A DNA stretch of 64,000 bases, taken from assembly GCA_000231825.2 (NCBI GenBank), contig JH720293.1:3626826-3690825 (forward strand). The letters run 5' to 3'. Position numbers and translations under genes: made by a program. The notes below the pieces were generated by a model. That model saw only the letters and a program-made list of their open reading frames with translations, was not told the DNA's origin and did not search any database. Below, piece after piece: positions 24,936 through 37,009 of the stretch (the stretch's first letter is position 1; each line of letters starts with the position of its first letter). The DNA comes from Tetrahymena elliotti 4EA. Taxonomy: Eukaryota; Ciliophora; Oligohymenophorea; Hymenostomatida; Tetrahymenidae.

Positions 24936-26440
24936 TATCTTGCTTAACAAATAGTTGCTATTTATATGATTTTAATGTATAAAGTGTGGCTTTGAACTAC
25001 TGCTTTTAAAAATTTTTCTACTAAATTGATTGATATTTGTTAGTATCTATCTATATTTGATGTATTTATCTTGCTATATTTTATTATTGAAATATGTAAT
25101 TTTTTGTAAATTGTATAAACAAAATACAAATCAACTTAGAATTTAAAGAAGAAGAATAAAATAAATTACAGGTAATCTCTTAATGTGAAACTTAGTAGAG
25201 GCTTGTAAAAAAATAAAATCTTCACTAAAATCTTAAAATTGAAAATTTCTATAGTTATTTCTTGCTCTTAGCTCAGAAGAATAGATTGATATATACTGAT
25301 AGATGATCGGATTCTTATCTTCTATGTAGAATCTATAGAAAACAGTTATTTATGTTAAATTCTGAAAAACATTTCTTTTGTTTTAACTTCTGTTTAACAC
25401 ACTGGAAAAGTTGAGATATTATTTTCCATTTACTGTGATATAAATTATTCTTAAAATCGAAATGATTAAAAAACATTTAAAATTATTTTTTTAGAGAACA
25501 AGAAACAAAACAAAAAATTTAAACCTAAAAATATTACTCATTATTTGATGAAAATGAAAAATATTACTATCATGAATTAAAAGTAGTTTAATATCATTTA
25601 TTATTCTGATAGGAAATATAAGTATGTAACTTATCCAATAATGAAAAATAATTTTAAATAAGAGATTGACACATTATTAAAATTTAAACTAATATTCTGC
25701 TTATTATGTTATTAATTTTCTTTTAATGAAAAAGTAGTTTATGAAAATTAAAATTTTTAATATTAAATACATGTTTTAATTTTTATTAAATATAGCAACT
25801 ATTATTCAAATGGTTTTGTTTGGCTCACTCTTAAAAAGTTAATATTTTATTTATTATTATTCTTAAATAAAAAATTGACAAAAACGAACTCTGCAATTTA
25901 CTTTTTCCCTTACTAATTGAGCTAAGTGATTATTTTTGTAGTTAGAGAAATCTCAAAATTTTTGTCTAGGAGATTAATGCCATTTTATAAAGAAAGCAAA
26001 TGAAAGCTTGATTGTATTTTTTCTAAACCAAATTAATAATAAAATTTAAAAATATTAATTTAATGGATTGAAAGTAGTTTAAGACCATTAATAATTTTGA
26101 TAAGAAACATAAGTATAATATTTTACTCAATAATAGTAACTATTATTTTGAAATTTTTGAGTAATTATTACAATTTAGCCTTAATGAAAAGGTTTGGTAC
26201 ACGCGGATTTTTAATTGATAGAATTAAATGTTTTTTTTAATAGTTTAGATGAAGAGATAGTAATAATTATATAAATAGAATTTAGAAGGTAGTTATCGAT
26301 TAATAATATCAGTGTTTCAATATATACACATATAGATATCTTTTCACAAATATAATTAATTATATTAACACGTACATTCTTTTAATATTTGATAAAAAGA
26401 ATCCATCAAAAATAGTTGAGCAATAAAAAGCAGACATTAA
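24936..26440. other. AT-rich divergent intergenic region with a diverged duplication
   Basis: Between the 5' ends of the CBM20-UBC gene (-) and the SRP receptor beta gene (+), so it holds both promoters. No coding frame is supported. An internal diverged duplication is listed separately. Confidence 0.55.
25571..26200. repeat. Pair of diverged direct repeats
   Basis: About 70 bp at 25571-25643 and 26061-26135 align by eye at roughly 75 percent. Shared blocks include AAAGTAGTTTAA, then TTTTGATAAGAAA versus TTCTGATAGGAAA, ATAAGTAT and CAATAAT. Weaker similarity continues downstream around AATGAAAAAGTAGTTT and AATGAAAAGGTTTGGT. No target-site duplication or open frame was found, so the origin is unclear. 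Confidence 0.5.
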
Positions 26441-27553
26441 ATGGGAAATATAGAAAGCGAAACAGTTCAATAGAACATCAATAATATTGTTAATGAAACC
26501 GTAGCATAGACTGCAGGATCAGGATTTAGTTTTACTCCTATCATAGTAGCTTTGCTTTTGATAGCAGTATCTTTATATATTATAGTAAATCACAGTGGTA
26601 AAAAACCTCCTATGGTCAAGAACAAAGGAAATGCTGTATTTATTATGGGAGAATGTGCTGCAGGAAAGACTGCTTTACTCTACTAAGTAAGGAAACAAAA
26701 CATTCATTTATTCCTAATTTTAGAAAACAATCTTCTGAATTCCATAACTAATTATTTTTAATTTTAATAAAGCTTGCCAATGGATCAACTACATAAACTT
26801 GTTCTTCTATTGATCCTACTGAGACCTCTATCGAAGTTAAATTTAATGAAGTAAAAATAATTCTATTAAAGTAGATAAATAGAAGTTTGTAATAACAAAT
26901 TTATATCTTAAAAAAAGGATGAATCAAAAAAGATAAGTTTTGTTGATGTTCCTGGACATAATTACACTAAACAAAAATTTATTAACGAATTAGGAGCAGC
27001 TAGAGGTATCATATTCTTGATTGATAGCTCTAACTTGTAATAAATATAATTTGTAAAAGCAATTAGAAAATAAAATTAATTTAATTTAAAAAAAGGAATT
27101 CTTATGGTAATTCAGTTGATTACTTATATCACATTATGATTTAGAAGGTTTTCCAAGATAAAGAAATCCCAATTTTACTTTGTGCAAACAAAATTGACTA
27201 ACCAAAGGCTTTAAAACTTAAGGATTTCGAATATCAAGTTGTTAAAGAATTGTAATTTTTTTAAATAAATTGACATAAATAAAAAAAACCATTTTACATT
27301 AACAAAGTGAAAAGGTAAAGAGATCAAAGAAAGCTATTTAAGAAGAAGATAATGATTTAATTGAAGACTATCTTAAAGTAAATTTATAAAGAGAAATTGA
27401 CATGTATTTATTTATTTGTATTTAAACTAACTAAACTAGCATTAAGACTAAGAGTTTTCTTTCTAAGGTACAAACATTACTTTATGCGAAACAAGCGTTG
27501 TTAATAATGAAATTAAGCCAATTCAAGAATTTCTCCAAAATATTTTTTCTTGA
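26441..27553 (+). CDS. Signal recognition particle receptor beta subunit (SR-beta)
   Basis: Exons 26441-26686, 26773-26850, 26918-27036, 27096-27251, 27308-27417, 27468-27553; 264 aa. An N-terminal membrane anchor (FTPIIVALLLIAVSLYIIV) precedes a small GTPase domain. G1 is GECAAGKTALLY near residue 71, G3 is DVPGHNYTK, G4 is CANKIDQPKA. The C-terminal segment reads ITLCETSVVNNEIKP..FLQNIFS, where the G5-like (E)xS motif is expected. Length and order match SR-beta, the Arf/Sar-like GTPase that tethers SR-alpha to the ER membrane and helps hand ribosome-nascent chains to the translocon. The donor of the last intron is placed by frame; the others are supported by continuity of conserved motifs. 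Confidence 0.92.
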
Positions 27554-28429
27554 AAAAAACTTTCTATTTTAATATTTTAATGTGTACATATTTTTTTGTG
27601 TATTTTTAATCAAAAATTTATTCAATTATTTCTACCTATGTACGTTTGGATTGATTTCAGCACTTCTTTGTATAATTTTTACATTTATTAATAAAAAAAA
27701 TAATTAGATGTTAGTTTTGTGTTCTAATAAAATAGATTTAGAAAATTAGCCTTAAATAATAAATTATTTGTTTTTATAATGACTCAAATATTATTTTCTT
27801 AATCTAAAATAATTTATTTTTAATAATTAAAGGCTTTATATTTTTCAAAAAGACTTTAAAAATATTGTTATATAATTAATTCATAAGGATTCATGTTAAA
27901 TCCAAATCATTGTTCGACAATAAAGAGTTTATGTTTACAAAATTAAACAATAATCAATATTGATTGTTATATGGTGAAATTAAAAATTTATTTATTTAAT
28001 TAATTTATTATTTAAAATTTAAATAATTTCTATTTTTAACAATAATCTGATCTTTTTAATTTCAGAAAAATTGAAAGAAAAAAAAAGATAAAGCAGAGAT
28101 ATGAAAATTTTAGAAAAATTAGAAATATTTTTAGATCAACATTTTGTTTAAAATTCTTTTTTGAATGAAAAATTTCAACGATAAATACTAATTAATTTAA
28201 ATTATTTTTCAAAAAAACAATAAAAAGTAAAAACTTAATTTCAACTGTTTGTCTTCTTTGAATTAAATAAATTATGGTTTTGCTTTTCTTCTATTCTTAT
28301 CAGAGTTTAATTTATTTTTTTAATTTTTCAATTTTTTTTTTCATTTTTTTTTCTTATTGATTTATTATTTAATTAAAGTTTGTTATTTTTCTTTTTGTTT
28401 GTTGACTATTTTTTCTTTATCTAATAACT

Positions 28430-28471
28430 CTATCTATCTATTTATCTATCTATCGATTGATCTATCTATCT
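28430..28471. repeat. (ATCT)n microsatellite
   Basis: About ten imperfect ATCT units (TATCTATCTATTTATCTATC, then further units after an interruption) within a T-rich stretch. Confidence 0.9.
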
Positions 28472-29150
28472 TCTTATTTTCTTAAATCTAATCTTAAAAA
28501 TATTTTATTTATATTTTAAAACATATATAAAAGTAAAAAAGAAGAAGGAAGTTTTTTAAAGTTTTTTGATATTCCTATTGATTTATTTTTTTATTTGTTT
28601 TTTAGGATAAATAATCATATTTCATTTGGATTTTTAGATTTTAAAAACTTTAGCTCTCTAGATGGATTAAAAACTACTTAGATACATAGAAAGACATCTT
28701 GCCTAAAATTTATATAACAATCTATGTACTACCTCATGATTTATGATTATCTATCCTAAATAAGAGATTTTAAACTGAGGAAATACCACACTAACCACAA
28801 AATATGTTTTCTTTCGAATTAAGGATTGATTAAAAAAATCATTTATTCATCGATAGTAGTCAAAAAAAGGGCTTCACTCCTTAAGAAGACACTATTGCCT
28901 ACAAATCAGACTGTGGGATTTTATTAATCATGTTCCACATTAACGTCTGAAATTGCCGGGTTAAAAAACTTAAAGATCAATAAATTGATATTTGTTGTTA
29001 ATTCGTTTTCTCTCATTTTTTTAAAATTAGTGCATTTATTTTCTCAGCTTTGAAAAAAAATAAAATTTTAATAATTAAAAATTATATTTATTTTTCTTTC
29101 AAATTTTATTTAAAAGGTCTTGCTAAAAAATCAGTTAAAAAGATTGATAA

Positions 29151-29940
29151 ATGAAATATTATTATTTATACAATAAATCTATTTTAGGAATGATTGCTTT
29201 AACAAAGTGCTTAAACTTTATATTTTGTAAAGAAATAGAAATGAATTAAAAGGTATTATTTTTATCTTGAAATCTGTTTGAACTATTAACATTTTAGTAA
29301 AGATTTAGATAATTGGAGACATAAATTTAGATTTGCTTTTAAAAATTAGATAGATCGTCTATTGAAATTATTATTCTTATTAAAATTTTAAAATATTTAA
29401 AATTATTAATAATAATTAAAAAAACACTATTAAATTTAATCATTGATTTAAAATAAAAATTTTTAAAATTTGTTTATTAAGTAAACAAAAGTTTAATAGT
29501 TTAGAATCTAGTAAATGAAAATTATATTTTATTCAAAAAGAATTTTCTTTTCAATAAAATAATTTATCTGGAAGGAGGATTAGTAATTTTTATCAAACAA
29601 ATCATATATGAAAGAAAGATAGCATTAGATTAAAAATAATAACATATATGAAGTATGCTATTAATTAGAAATGGTATTTTTAAGTAAGAAAGGCATGAAT
29701 GGTTATTTTATAATATAAGGAAAGGAGATAATATATTTTTAAGATAATTGGATGGATGCAACAATATATGAGTTAGAGGTGAATAAATATATACATAATA
29801 TATAGATTATTTTATTTTAAATATACTTTATCAATTTTTTATAAAGATTGTAATGCTTATCTTTATCTATTGAAGAGAAATTCCTAACCATAGGAACTGT
29901 AAGATTTTCTATTAATATTAGATTTTATTAAACAATAAAT
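29151..29940 (+). CDS. Tentative small spliced gene, unrecognised
   Basis: ATG at 29151 opens MKYYYLYNKSILGMIALTKC, followed by a plausible donor at 29253 and acceptor near 29299. A separate open stretch around 29609-29780 translates as hydrophilic sequence (e.g. MVFLSKKGMNGYFIIQGKEI) with more purines than the surrounding spacer. I could not join these into one convincing model, the end is arbitrary, and no family is recognised. It could instead be 3' UTR of the neighbouring minus-strand gene or non-coding. Confidence 0.2.
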
Positions 29941-30074
29941 TTTGGTGATTCTATTTAAAGGACAAATGTTAATTAATTAGGAAAAGTTGTTTCTTATAAG
30001 AAAAATTATTTTTATTATTTTTAAAATTATATTATATTCTGTGAGAGTAGTTTGTTTATGTATGTAATGAAAAA

Positions 30075-32949
30075 TCATTTCTTTTCTGAGGTTTTTTACA
30101 CAACTTTTTGTTAAGATGCTTGATATTGTTGCAAAAGTTACTAATTAATGGATTTATTATTCAGTCCGTGGTAATTAGGAAGGACTTCGAGGTTAAGCTT
30201 AGGGATTTTACTTTTATATTTTTTATGTCCCATCATTTTGTTGGCTTGGCTTCCTGTTTCAATAAGTGAAGTGTCCAATTTATTACAAGAGTTATCTGTA
30301 GCCAGAGTGGATCTCTTTGCATTTATGTCAAAAGAAAGACTTCTGACTATTTAAATTTATAATAAGTTATATGATTTTGAAATATTTAAAAAGTTTACTT
30401 TTTTCGTTTGTTATTTTAGGGATATTTTCATCTGCAATCATTGATGGAGCAAAGTTAGGGTTGGGTTTTATTTTTTAAGTTTCAGAAACAGTTTAGACAT
30501 TTGCAATAATATTTGCTTTGTTATTAAAATCTTTTAAGATATTATTTTGATTTGAAGGTTATTCAAATATCTGCATACTGATATTCTTTTTATTACTATT
30601 ATCAAGATAAATGGATTAGTCTTTATTTGAAGTGCTCACATTGTGTTGTTGGGTGAAATAATTTGTAGTGCTTATATTGAGAATACTATTATTTTACCCT
30701 TAATACTATGGAGTAGCAGTAGAGGTATTCAAATTTTATGGTAAGAAGTAAGCTTGTTTGGTTGATTACATTTAATTTTATATTGAAAGAGGTGGAATGT
30801 TTTCATTGGTAGGAAGGGTCTAAGCAATTTATTTTACAGTTGAATGCTAAGTGTAAGTATTGTTGAGATTGCTCATACTTGTGTTAGTTGTGTTCATTAC
30901 ATTTGTATTTAAATTCGTAATTTTAGTGTTATTTGCATTGCTTGATTTTTTATTTTCAAGAAGCAAAGATTTTAAAATCTATTTATTATTGAGTGAAAAA
31001 TTAAAAAATATTTTATTTTAATCTCCAAACGAAAAAAATAATTATCATTTTTAAACAAATTAACGAATGAAAGAAAGAATGAATGAATTAATGAATTACT
31101 TTATTTTCTTCAACAACTAATTTAATTTTGCGTTCTAAATGTTCAATGTAATTTTTAGATCTTTTAAGTTCTTCTTCAATGGCTACATATCTATTATTTT
31201 CAAATTAAATGAATATAACTCAAAAATTAAATTCAAATGTTTTTATTTTTAACTGATTTTTGATTTTTATTTAATCGAAAATATCTTTTGATTAATTTCA
31301 AAAATCAATTAAATTTTTTGGTGTATTTACACACTCATTTAATTATTAGATAATCAATTCTTACTTTGGGTCTTTATCTATTGATTTTGTAGAGAAATTA
31401 CTGCTTAATGCATTGAATTCAGCATTGTTGTTGTTATTATTAGTAAGATTAATGCTTGATGATTAGTAATTATTTCCAGAAATATTCATTGATTTATTTC
31501 TTGAATGTTTGTGTTGAGGAAGAGGTGCAATCTTTTGAACATCTTCATAAGATTATTTATTTTAAACTGTATTTTTGCTTGATGTAGATATCGAATTAAC
31601 TAAATTATTAGGAATACCGTCAGTTGAAATATTTGAAAAAGGCTAAATGACAGGCTTTTCTTTAGGAGCAGAGTGCTACAAGTTATTGTAAAAGTTAGTT
31701 TAAGAAGTAGTTTAAAGATTAATAGAAGTGTTCAGTTGTTGCTAAGCTAAATTCTGATTTAGCGCAGAATTAGTTGAACTTAAAGTATTTGTACGTAAAT
31801 GATGAATATAGTCATCGCCTTAGCTTGTAAATAAATTTTATTATTGAGATTAGTTGCAAAAATCTTCAGGATGAGGCTAACTCAAACTCTTGGTAATTGA
31901 AATAAATTAGTTTGGAGGTTAGTTAAGAGAATTAGAAACTAAGGAGTCATTGTAGTATTTTTAAAAAGAAGATTAATTATTATTGATAGACTAATTATTT
32001 AATTAATTGCTTGGAGTTGCAGAAGTATTATTGTTATTTCCAATACTTGTTTAGTGTTAAGGGTTATTCTTTACATCAGAATAAAAATTTTCATAGGAAG
32101 TACGGAAATCCAATTAGCTTATTTAGAAAGAGTTGGGATTATTTTAATAAGGTGTGCCATTACTGCTTCCTCCTTTGCTAGATTATGTTGCTAAATTAAT
32201 TTATTGCTAATTTTGATTAGAATGCTATTATGCTCCCTAAATAAGTTTAGATTAATCTTAGATAACTGAGGCTTCGGTAGTTGGATGTTAGTTGATTTTT
32301 TCAAATTGTTATTCTTCGTTCACTTTTATTTTTAATAGATAAAAATATTATAAGAAAATTCTAAATATATAAATATATTCTTGTGTATGTATCTATTTAA
32401 TTTTTTATCCATCTGAAAGTTGTTGTTAGGAATTTATTTCAAATTAAGTTAACACTCTTTAATAAGACAAAGACTAATGGGTAAAAAAAGAAGTAAGAAA
32501 TTTAAGAAAAAACTTACTTTTCTTTAAACAATCCCTAAATATTTTTGTAACCTTATCATCGCTAAGGAGAAGCTAGATCAAATTTCTAATACAGTTAACG
32601 TTAGCTTCTTTTTCGTTTCTTCCAAATCCTATATTTATTTAAGTAGAAATAATTTATAGTTGTTTGTAAGTCATAAAAATGAGTAATACCTGTAGCTTTT
32701 TTTCCATTGCAGACATAAACGGATTCATAACTTTTGTAAATTAAAAATAAAATTAATATTTAGTTAGTTTGGGTTGTTTTAATTGATTTACCATTTATAT
32801 GAGGTTATTTTGCAGTTTTTTTCAATGGAAAACTCTGAATAAGAAATAAATGAATTGAAGACCTTCAACAAATCATCCTCATTTAGAGTACTTATAATGC
32901 TTAGCAAAGGCTAAGATAAAATTTTGTTGTTATTGTATTGATTGCTCAT
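30075..32949 (-). CDS. N/Q-rich protein with dsRBD-like N-terminus and coiled coil
   Basis: Seven exons (complement): 32792-32949, 32690-32730, 32518-32628, 31365-32322, 31100-31190, 30399-30978, 30075-30346; 736 aa, in frame throughout. The start (residues of about 20-100) reads LLKVFNSFISY..KITSYKCYESVYVCNGKKATGFGRNEKEANVNCIRNLIQLLL. This resembles the alpha-beta-beta-beta-alpha pattern of double-stranded RNA-binding domains, notably the G-x-G-x-x-x-x-E-A segment. A long Asn/Gln/Ser/Thr region follows. A leucine-heptad coiled coil (YVAIEEELKRSKNYIEHLER.KIKLVVEENKILKSLLLENK) spans the 31100-31190 and 30399-30978 exon junction. A basic tail ends the protein. It lacks the basic region of a bZIP factor. 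The dsRBD reading is tentative. On the opposite strand a hydrophobic open frame is a mirror artefact of the N/Q codons. Confidence 0.8.
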
Positions 32950-34196
32950 TGAAGATTTTGAACTAAAAATATCTAAGATTATCTATAAATGAAAGCTAGA
33001 AGATTTCTAATTGTCTTTCTATTTGAATTATATGGAAGAGGACCTTTCCAAATGATGGATAAATTGATTAATTAATTAATTTTTCTTAAGTATTAAATAT
33101 TTTGTTTGGTTAATTAATTATTATCAATTAAATACAATCAATCTGTTTCTAAAAATAATTAAATTTACTTATTATTCCTTTAACTTAAAATCAAAATTGA
33201 AAAAAAACAAATAATTTTTTAACTGATAAAAAACACTCACTCATTTGACTTATGGTTTTACAAACAATTAGTTAATCATAGTGGAAGATAAAATCTTTGC
33301 TTATTTGAATGAAAATATTTAATATCTACTTGGTTTTCATTATTCCTATTTAATTAACTTCTAAAAATATATAATTGCTTGATTAGATAAAAACATCCTT
33401 TATAATGAATGTGTGATATTTTATTTATTCTCTCATTCTAAACTAAAATAATTATTTTAAATAAAAAAATACTCAAATATTCATAAAACTTAATATTTCA
33501 TATTTGATACAAAATATTCATAATACATATTAAATATTTTGCACGCCCAATTAATTTTTTTATATTGATAGTTGTAAATTATAAATTATTTTTTTATTCT
33601 AATACTGTTATAAATTTAAACTACTTTACAAAAAACTTCCATCTTTTTTGAATTCAACATTATATTTTTTAATTAGTTTATTTGTTTATAAAAATTATTT
33701 TGAGTTTTTTTTTTTCATGTTCATTATTATTTTACAATAAATAGAAAAATAAAATGTTTATCTTAATTCCTTTTAAATGATTTTTATATAAGTTGTGCTT
33801 AAGCTAATATTGAAATATTTTACTTATTTTTGTTTTAAAAAATTGAAGAATTAAATAATCATTTTTAATTTAAGGAAAAAGGAAGTAATTTAAATAAATA
33901 AAATTACTTATATTAATAGCAATTGCATTTAATAGAAAGAAGAGCTGCTTTAAAGACCTATTTCTCTAAAACACAGTAACTATTTAATTTAAAATAATAG
34001 AAACCATATTTACATAAAATACATAGAAATGCAGATAGATAGACAAACAAAAATATACACTCTAAAAATATTTACAAGTTATATTTGACAAGTTTTATAA
34101 TTAGTATTAGTTAAGTATTGTTGGTTGACTTTAGTTTAATTCTTATGTACAGTAGATTAATTAGTATAAATTTTTTTTTTTAACATGAAATTTTTT
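32950..34196. other. AT-rich intergenic spacer
   Basis: Between two minus-strand genes, upstream of the N/Q-rich gene. It is low-complexity A/T sequence. I see no exon, RNA gene or notable repeat. Confidence 0.55.
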
Positions 34197-36298
34197 TCAC
34201 TATTTATCTTAGATCCAAACATGCTGAAGGGCCTCTTCTATTGAGGGTCTTTGTTCAGGATTTGGTGATAATAGGTATCTTAGAAAATCGTAAAGCAGAG
34301 ATGATTCTCTAAGCAAATTAAAGTTTTATTTGATTTCTAGTATCTTTTCATTAAGCTCATGCTATATGTAAAATAATTAAGATTGAATGTATTTAAATAA
34401 CTAATAGAAATATTACAATTTTTTTAGTAGCTGTGCTGCTGCTTGAGCTAGATAATTACATATCTCTAGATATATTATTTTAATCCAAAAAAACAGAAGT
34501 TTGAAAACTTTCAATATATTTGTTATTCAAAATGGAGCCTTCATAGTTGAGACCACCTTCTTCATCCTCAAATACTTTTTTTATCTAATTTAAAAAGAAA
34601 TATAAAAATCAAATAAATATAAGCTGATAAGAAAAGAACAAAATTAATTAATTGTAATTTACTATGAAAATGATTTCTTTTTTATCTTATGTTTTAAAGA
34701 GTGTCTCCCCAGTAAGAAGCTCATACATTATGCATCCTAATGACCATACATCACTCTTGTTTGTGTATTCTATGCCAAGGATAATTTCAGGTGCTTAATA
34801 TCTTAGATCTCCATACTCAAAATTATCAAAATTGCATGTATATGAAGTTTCTATTTACTAACTATGCTCAAAATCACTAATACATATCTAAAAAATAAAA
34901 TTCCATTAAAAATAAAGAATATTTCTTTACTTAATATTATTTTACATTAATTGTCTATTTTGTGAAGTAATAATTGATTGATTATGGTGTTAGATTAAGG
35001 TGTATTATTGATAAATTAAAGAGATTCTCCACTATTTTAAAAGCTTTCTGCATAATCTTTTGAAAAAATAAAAGTTAATTAATTTATAAAAGACTTTTCA
35101 AATAAACTATATTTCTTAATGATGAATTTTGTAAATTTTTAATTCTCTTTTTCTTAATAGCTTTTAGAAATTGAATTTTACAATTTTAATGGATGATAAT
35201 GAGAGATATCTTTTATTGATATTTAAGATATTTTTTCCTGAGTTTTCAATGACAATCACTAATTTATTCTATTTATTATAAAAATATTTTAAAAATGAAT
35301 GTCTTTAAAAAATAAAAATTCCAACTCTGTAGTAAAAGAAATCTCTCATCTTACAAATTCCACTCTGATGGAATGATAAGTTGAATTCATATAAATGAAG
35401 ATAATTAGTAATTTCTTTCATTCCCAAATATCCATGATTAGAAGGCTCATATATTTTAATTGTAACTGGCTCATTCTTTGATTCTTAATATAGTGAAAAA
35501 CCCTAATATATTTACCAATGTTTAATTTTATCAAAGAATTAAATTTAAGAAAAATATTTACAGAGTAAACAGAGAAAATATCATTTTATATTTCTAGGGA
35601 TTCAATTTTATATAAATCCACAATCTGTGATCCAGGTTTTATTGAAGAGTTATTGCTTGTTTTTTCTAAAATTACCTATTTGTTATAATTTGAATGTTAA
35701 AAAATTAATCAAATATTTTTCAAATTTGAAATGCTTAATAACTTTGTTATGATTCAATCTATTCAAAATGTATGTTTAAAGCAATAAAATATTTCTTGGA
35801 AAAGAAAATTATTACTGGGATAAAAATCTTCTAATAATTATGAGAAGAGCAAGTATTTTAAAAAAATCTCTCAGAGGATAGAGGACATTCCGTATTAAAT
35901 GTATTGACCAGTTGATTATTATCATCCATATGATCATTTACTTTCTAAAAATTATGCTCTCTATTGCTTTTAAAGTTTGTATTTTTTAACTCTTTTTTGA
36001 GAAAGGATTCATTTTAATTAAATTTCTGTAGCTATTTATGATCTAAACTAGAAATGGTTTGAGGAATGTACTAGCCGTTTTATAAATAGTTTTCTAATTT
36101 TTATTCTTGTAAAGGCTAATTTTCTTTTTCATTATTTCCAATTTTCTACATTCCATCTATCACAATGTTCCCACTATTATTTAAAGTAAAATATTCCCCT
36201 GTCATCTTTGAATTTATTTTATGCTTAATAATCTAATCTATAAGAATTTTGTTTTTCTAATTGTGATTTTGGACATCTTTTAACATATTTGAGCTCAT
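34197..36298 (-). CDS. Protein kinase-like protein lacking HRD and DFG residues (probable pseudokinase)
   Basis: Seven phase-0 exons (complement): 35816-36298, 35562-35675, 35182-35502, 34946-35056, 34663-34887, 34417-34584, 34197-34361; 528 aa. A 160-residue polar N-terminal extension precedes a kinase fold. The VAIK lysine is kept (PVTIKIYE, Lys215). The catalytic loop is HLNLTPQSIN instead of HRDxxxxN, so the catalytic Asp is Asn327. DFG is DFE (348-350). The C-lobe is well preserved: [32 protein letters not shown], and [23 protein letters not shown]. The APE and DVWSLG segments recall CMGC kinases such as DYRK or SRPK. Loss of both catalytic Asp and DFG Gly argues against normal phosphotransfer; a scaffolding role is inferred. 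Confidence 0.85.
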
Positions 36299-37009
36299 TT
36301 TCTATGAGATATTCTTTTTATGAGATATTTAAAAGTAAAAAAAATTTGTTTTTAGATTAAAAAATAATGGTTTAAATATAAACTCAAAGTAATATGAAGT
36401 TCATTGATAATACAAAAATATTTTTAAAATGTTATTATTATTAATAAACGATTTTAATTTTAAAAAAATATACAAAAAACTTAGTGTATCCTGTTTAAAA
36501 ATATTCTCATGATAAAAATTAGTAATTATCTAAAATTAGCATGGTTATCATTTCCTTTTATTTTTTTATTGAAAAAGTTAGAAACAATGCTTATTATAAA
36601 AATATTTGATTAAAAATTTACTTTTCATTTTATTGATGATAAATTATTAAAATGAATGATTGCCTTTAAATATAGAGTGTTAGTCTGAATGCAAAATGAG
36701 TTTAACATATTTATTTTTTATGAAGAGGTGAGGGTTTTTGTCAAAAAGAAATATGAAAATAAATCTACATATAGTAAAAATATTTTCAAAATAAAAAAAA
36801 GCTTTAAAATTAAAAAAAATTTGAATGTTAAAAAAAATATTCTAAAAATTATTTTTTTCAAAAAAATTTTTAATGATTAAATGTGTAATATTTATAAAAA
36901 TTAAAATAAAAGATTACGTCTATTTATTTTGATAATTGAATAAAAATCAAAAGAAATTATATTAAAAAATTGTTAGTTAACAAAAAGTGTTCAATAATAT
37001 TATGAATGA
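36299..37009. promoter_or_regulatory. Divergent intergenic region between two kinase-like genes
   Basis: 711 bp separates the start codons of two oppositely transcribed kinase-like genes and so must contain both promoters. It is almost pure A/T with poly-A tracts around 36790-36870. No defined motif can be named; the label reflects position only. Confidence 0.5.

Larger units (their letters stand above)
27554..30074. other. AT-rich convergent spacer with microsatellite and a possible small gene
   Basis: Between convergent genes. It holds an ATCT microsatellite (28430-28471), a GC-richer patch near 28720-28980 lacking a long frame, a stem (TTCCTA..TAGGAA near 29880-29895) and a tentative small gene from 29151, listed separately. 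Confidence 0.5.

Noticed and set aside
31100..31190. bZIP transcription factor reading of the coiled coil (KRSKNYIEHLER)
   Set aside because: The segment before the leucine heptads is acidic (AIEEEL) and lacks the Asn/Arg pattern of a bZIP basic region, so only a coiled coil is claimed.
30148..31279. Hydrophobic, apparently multi-pass frame on the plus strand (e.g. LGILLLYFLCPIILLAWLPV)
   Set aside because: It is the antisense of an Asn/Gln/Ser/Thr-rich coding region on the minus strand. Reversed Asn, Gln and Ser codons give Leu, Ile, Val and Phe. The minus-strand model keeps frame over seven exons; the plus frame needs unsupported splices.
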